Assembly: GCA_030430255.1 (NCBI GenBank)
Contig: JAUIGD010000012.1
Coordinates: forward strand, 1 to 38,996
DNA: 38,996 nucleotides
Source of the DNA: Verrucomicrobiia bacterium
GTDB taxonomy: Bacteria; Verrucomicrobiota; Verrucomicrobiia; Verrucomicrobiales; DEV007
Direction: 5' to 3'
Positions 36,218-38,996 of this stretch are shown here, piece after piece (position 1 is the stretch's first letter; every line of letters begins with the position of its first letter). The notes under the pieces are model-generated. The model saw only the letters and a program-made list of their open reading frames with translations, was not told the DNA's origin and ran no database searches. The position numbers were made by a program, and so were the translations under genes.

Positions 36218-38587
36218 CTATCTACGCGCCCCGATCCACCAGCCGAACAACAATTCGACGGCGAGCAGCCCGCCCAGCACGTAGAGGATCAGTTTCCAAA
36301 TCTCCGTCTTCGCCGCGTTGGCACCGAGTTCCCCGATGCGGCCGCCGCGGGCGACGATGCCGACCCCGGAGTCGCCCAGGTCGCCGCGCAAGACGGAGAG
36401 GCTGACCCGCCGGAGGGCGCTCTCGCCGGTGTCGATGTTGGCGGCGAACATCTCGGTGCGCGGCTCGCCACCCGCCGAGGGTTGCAGTTTGATCTCGTAG
36501 ATCCCGCGTTTCTCGGTCTCGTCGAAGTCGACTTCCCAGACGGTGCTCTCTTGGGTCGCCCCCTCCGGCAGCCGGGCGGCCACGGGTTGTCCGTCCGCTT
36601 CGCCGGGTGCGATCACCGAGACTTCGGAACGGAACTCGCGCAGATCGACATACTGCTTCACGGGCTGGCCGACCGCCACGCTGCCCTCGCCGCTCCGGTC
36701 GCGCGCCATGTAGCGCACCATCTCCTGGGTGGTGATCAAGAACGCGCCGCCGTTTTCGGGGAAGGTCCCCCAATCGGCGTCCATGGGCGTCGTCCACATC
36801 ATCACCTTGCCCTCCCCGTAGGCCTTCTCCACGACCGCCGGCGCGGCGCCCGGATCGGTCAGGGTCGCCAGCACGCGGACGCTCGAGTCGCCAGCGGCGC
36901 CGCCCCCGGGCGCTTCGTCCCCATCGCTCGCATCGCCGTTCTCGGCATCACCTCGGCCTTCGGCGTCAGCGGCGGCGGCGGCGTTGGAGCCTGCCGCCTC
37001 GCTGCGCCACCAGCGGAATATCTTCACGCCGTCGAGCAGTTGGCGGAGGTCGCCGACGAAGATGCGGAACAGCGGGTGGTTGTTCGTGGCGGGCTCCAGC
37101 AGCGCCCAGGTCTCCTCGGTCTCATCGCCCTCCACCGCGACGAGCCGCGACGGCAGCAGGCCATTGCCTTCTTTGAACAGCAGGTCGTTGTAGACGTCCT
37201 CGTCGATCTGATCGCCGAGCAGCACCACCAGCCCGCCGCCGTCCTCCACCCAGTTCTCGAGAAGCTCCACCCGGCGCGCGGTGACGCGGTAAAGGTTGGC
37301 GAGCAGCACCACCTCGAACTCGTCGAGCTCGACGTTGTCGAACTCCGTGTCGTCGACCACCGTCACCTCGACGCCGGAGAGGGCGTCGCCGTTCGGCGCC
37401 AGCACGTGGCGCAGGTAGTAGGTTTCCCCTTGGCCTAGCAGGCCCGAAGGGTCGCCGTCGACGACCAGGGCGCGCAGCCCCCGCACCACCCTGGCCGGGT
37501 AGAAACGCTCATCGTCCGCGGCCAGCAGATCCGCGCCCGCGTCCGGCGACGGCTCGAGGGAGACGTGGACAGGCACCGGTTCCGGCGCCGCGGTCCCGCC
37601 GCCCGCCTCGGCCTCCTCACCCGGCTCCGAACTGAAGGTGTAGGTGAAGGCCGCCACCCCGGTTTCGCCTGGGGCGATGCTGTCGATGGTCGCCTCCATC
37701 GGCAGGGTCTCGCCCGCGCCGAAGCGGACCCGGACGTCGTTCGCGCTCGCCCCGCCCGCGTTGCGCACGGTCACTTCGAACTCGGCTGGCACGCCGGCGA
37801 TCACCGCCTTGTCGCGGGAGGCCACCGATTCGACGACCAGGTTCGCGTCGCCCTCGGCGCCGAGCTCCAACACATGACACCCGGCGGCGGTGGCGGCGAT
37901 GCGCTTCAGGGTGTCGACGACGCCGGCGTCGGAACCGGCGGCCGCGGAGCCCTCCCAGTCCCTGGCGCGCAGGTCGCTGAGCACGTAGACGATGCGGTTC
38001 ACGCTCGCCTTGTCGTCCTTGAGCCCCGCCTCGACGTGGAGCAGCGCCGCACCGAGGTCGCCCGCCCGGTCGCTCGGCTGCAGCGCACCGAACTCGTCGA
38101 GGATCTGGCCGGTGGTGTCGTCGGTGAGGGGCAGACCATTGGCGGAGAACCGGTCGGGTGCCGTCGTGCGCACCACGGTGAGGAGGTCGTTGCTGCCGGA
38201 GGCCACGAGTTTCTCGACGAAGTCCGTGAGCATCGCCGACGCCTCCTCCATCGCGCTCTTGCCGTCGGCGGCGGCGCCCATCGACAGGGAGTCGTCGAGG
38301 ACGATGATGTGTTCGGTCTGCCCCGAGGCGAACAGGTTGGCGCCCGGGTTGCTCGAAAAATAGGGGCGGGCGAGCAGCAGGCCGATCAAGACCATCGCCA
38401 GGCAGCGCAGCAGCAGCAGGATGAACTCCTCCAGCTTCACCCGCCGGCGGTTGAGGCGCTGCGCTTCCAGCAGGAAATCCATGGCCGCCCAATCGACGCG
38501 CTTGAAGCGCCGGCGGTTCAGCAGGTGGATGATCACCGGCAGCGAGACCGCAGCCAGCCCGGCGAAGAACAGCCCGGAATTGATCAC
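36218..38587 (-). CDS. BatA-type N-terminal TM domain plus vWA protein
   Basis: 789 aa, GTG start at 38587; MINSGLFFAGLAAVSLPVIIHLLNRRRFKRVDWAAMDFLLEAQRLNRRRVKLEEFILLLLRCLAMVLIGLLLARPYF; MIDAS IIVLDDSLSMG; C-terminal TM. Confidence 0.95.
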   Translation of the reverse strand: MINSGLFFAGLAAVSLPVIIHLLNRRRFKRVDWAAMDFLLEAQRLNRRRVKLEEFILLLLRCLAMVLIGLLLARPYFSSNPGANLFASGQTEHIIVLDDSLSMGAAADGKSAMEEASAMLTDFVEKLVASGSNDLLTVVRTTAPDRFSANGLPLTDDTTGQILDEFGALQPSDRAGDLGAALLHVEAGLKDDKASVNRIVYVLSDLRARDWEGSAAAGSDAGVVDTLKRIAATAAGCHVLELGAEGDANLVVESVASRDKAVIAGVPAEFEVTVRNAGGASANDVRVRFGAGETLPMEATIDSIAPGETGVAAFTYTFSSEPGEEAEAGGGTAAPEPVPVHVSLEPSPDAGADLLAADDERFYPARVVRGLRALVVDGDPSGLLGQGETYYLRHVLAPNGDALSGVEVTVVDDTEFDNVELDEFEVVLLANLYRVTARRVELLENWVEDGGGLVVLLGDQIDEDVYNDLLFKEGNGLLPSRLVAVEGDETEETWALLEPATNNHPLFRIFVGDLRQLLDGVKIFRWWRSEAAGSNAAAAADAEGRGDAENGDASDGDEAPGGGAAGDSSVRVLATLTDPGAAPAVVEKAYGEGKVMMWTTPMDADWGTFPENGGAFLITTQEMVRYMARDRSGEGSVAVGQPVKQYVDLREFRSEVSVIAPGEADGQPVAARLPEGATQESTVWEVDFDETEKRGIYEIKLQPSAGGEPRTEMFAANIDTGESALRRVSLSVLRGDLGDSGVGIVARGGRIGELGANAAKTEIWKLILYVLGGLLAVELLFGWWIGARR

Positions 38588-38996
38588 CGCGCGGCCCTCC
38601 CCTTCCTGGTGTGGTGTTTACGGAACGCCAGGTAGCGGGCGAGCACCGCGCCGAGCGGTTCCCCGGTGTCGATCAGTGCGTAGTCGACCCCGAGCTTGTC
38701 GCAGACCTTGCGCAGGTCTTTGCGGTAGCGGCCGACGATCTCCAGGTAGGTCTTCCGCAGCGCCCGCGGGTCGGCGTGCACCTCGTCGGTGCTCTCCATG
38801 CCGATGAAGCGCGTGTTGTCCTCGAAGGGGAACTCCAGCTCGTCGCGGTCCATGACGTGGAACACCACCACCTCGTGGCGGCGCAGGCGGAACTGTTGCA
38901 GGGCCTGCCGGACCACATCGACGTCCGCGAACAGGTCGGAGAAGATCGCCACCAGGCCGCGGTTGCGGATCTGCGGCACCAGTTCGAGGAAGACAT
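38584..38996 (-). CDS. DUF58 domain-containing protein, C-terminal part; 5' end outside window
   Basis: Frame is open to the window edge: FLELVPQIRNRGLVAIFSDLFADVDVVRQALQQFRLRRHEVVVFHVMDRDELEFPFEDNTRFIGMESTDEVHADPRALRKTYLE. Confidence 0.92.
   Translation of the reverse strand, partial: VFLELVPQIRNRGLVAIFSDLFADVDVVRQALQQFRLRRHEVVVFHVMDRDELEFPFEDNTRFIGMESTDEVHADPRALRKTYLEIVGRYRKDLRKVCDKLGVDYALIDTGEPLGAVLARYLAFRKHHTRKGRAAR

Overview
GC-rich bacterial chromosomal window. Gene content points to the PVC superphylum, most likely Verrucomicrobiota or a close relative: DUF1501, PSCyt1-type cytochrome/WD40, PVC-type CxxCH haem protein, DUF58/BatA. I support 20 complete or nearly complete protein genes plus one DUF58 gene cut by the right edge. 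No rRNA, tRNA, CRISPR or intact transposase was recognised. Main points: (1) a tandem pair of paralogous secreted proteins (12130-15488, - strand), each ending in a pseudopilin-like domain (one clearly GspG-like) but lacking a prepilin cleavage motif; (2) an in-frame UGA at 24244-24246 inside what reads as one continuous protein, with 89 further sense codons and a GGUC-loop hairpin 22 nt downstream; (3) a textbook +1 programmed frameshift in prfB (CTT TGA C), missed by the ORF track; (4) clusters of miniature inverted-repeat elements in the intergenic regions 4577-5326 and about 21818-22718; (5) a ~15 kb same-strand cluster (NPCBM, TPR, coiled coil, DUF4175, vWA, terpenoid-cyclase-like toroid, beta-propeller, BatA, DUF58), an extended PVC version of MoxR/BatA-type loci whose function is unclear to me; (6) an ~85-residue low-complexity insertion in a predicted extracellular loop of an orphan NodT-type outer-membrane factor. 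Family assignments come from reading the translations; no database search was run.
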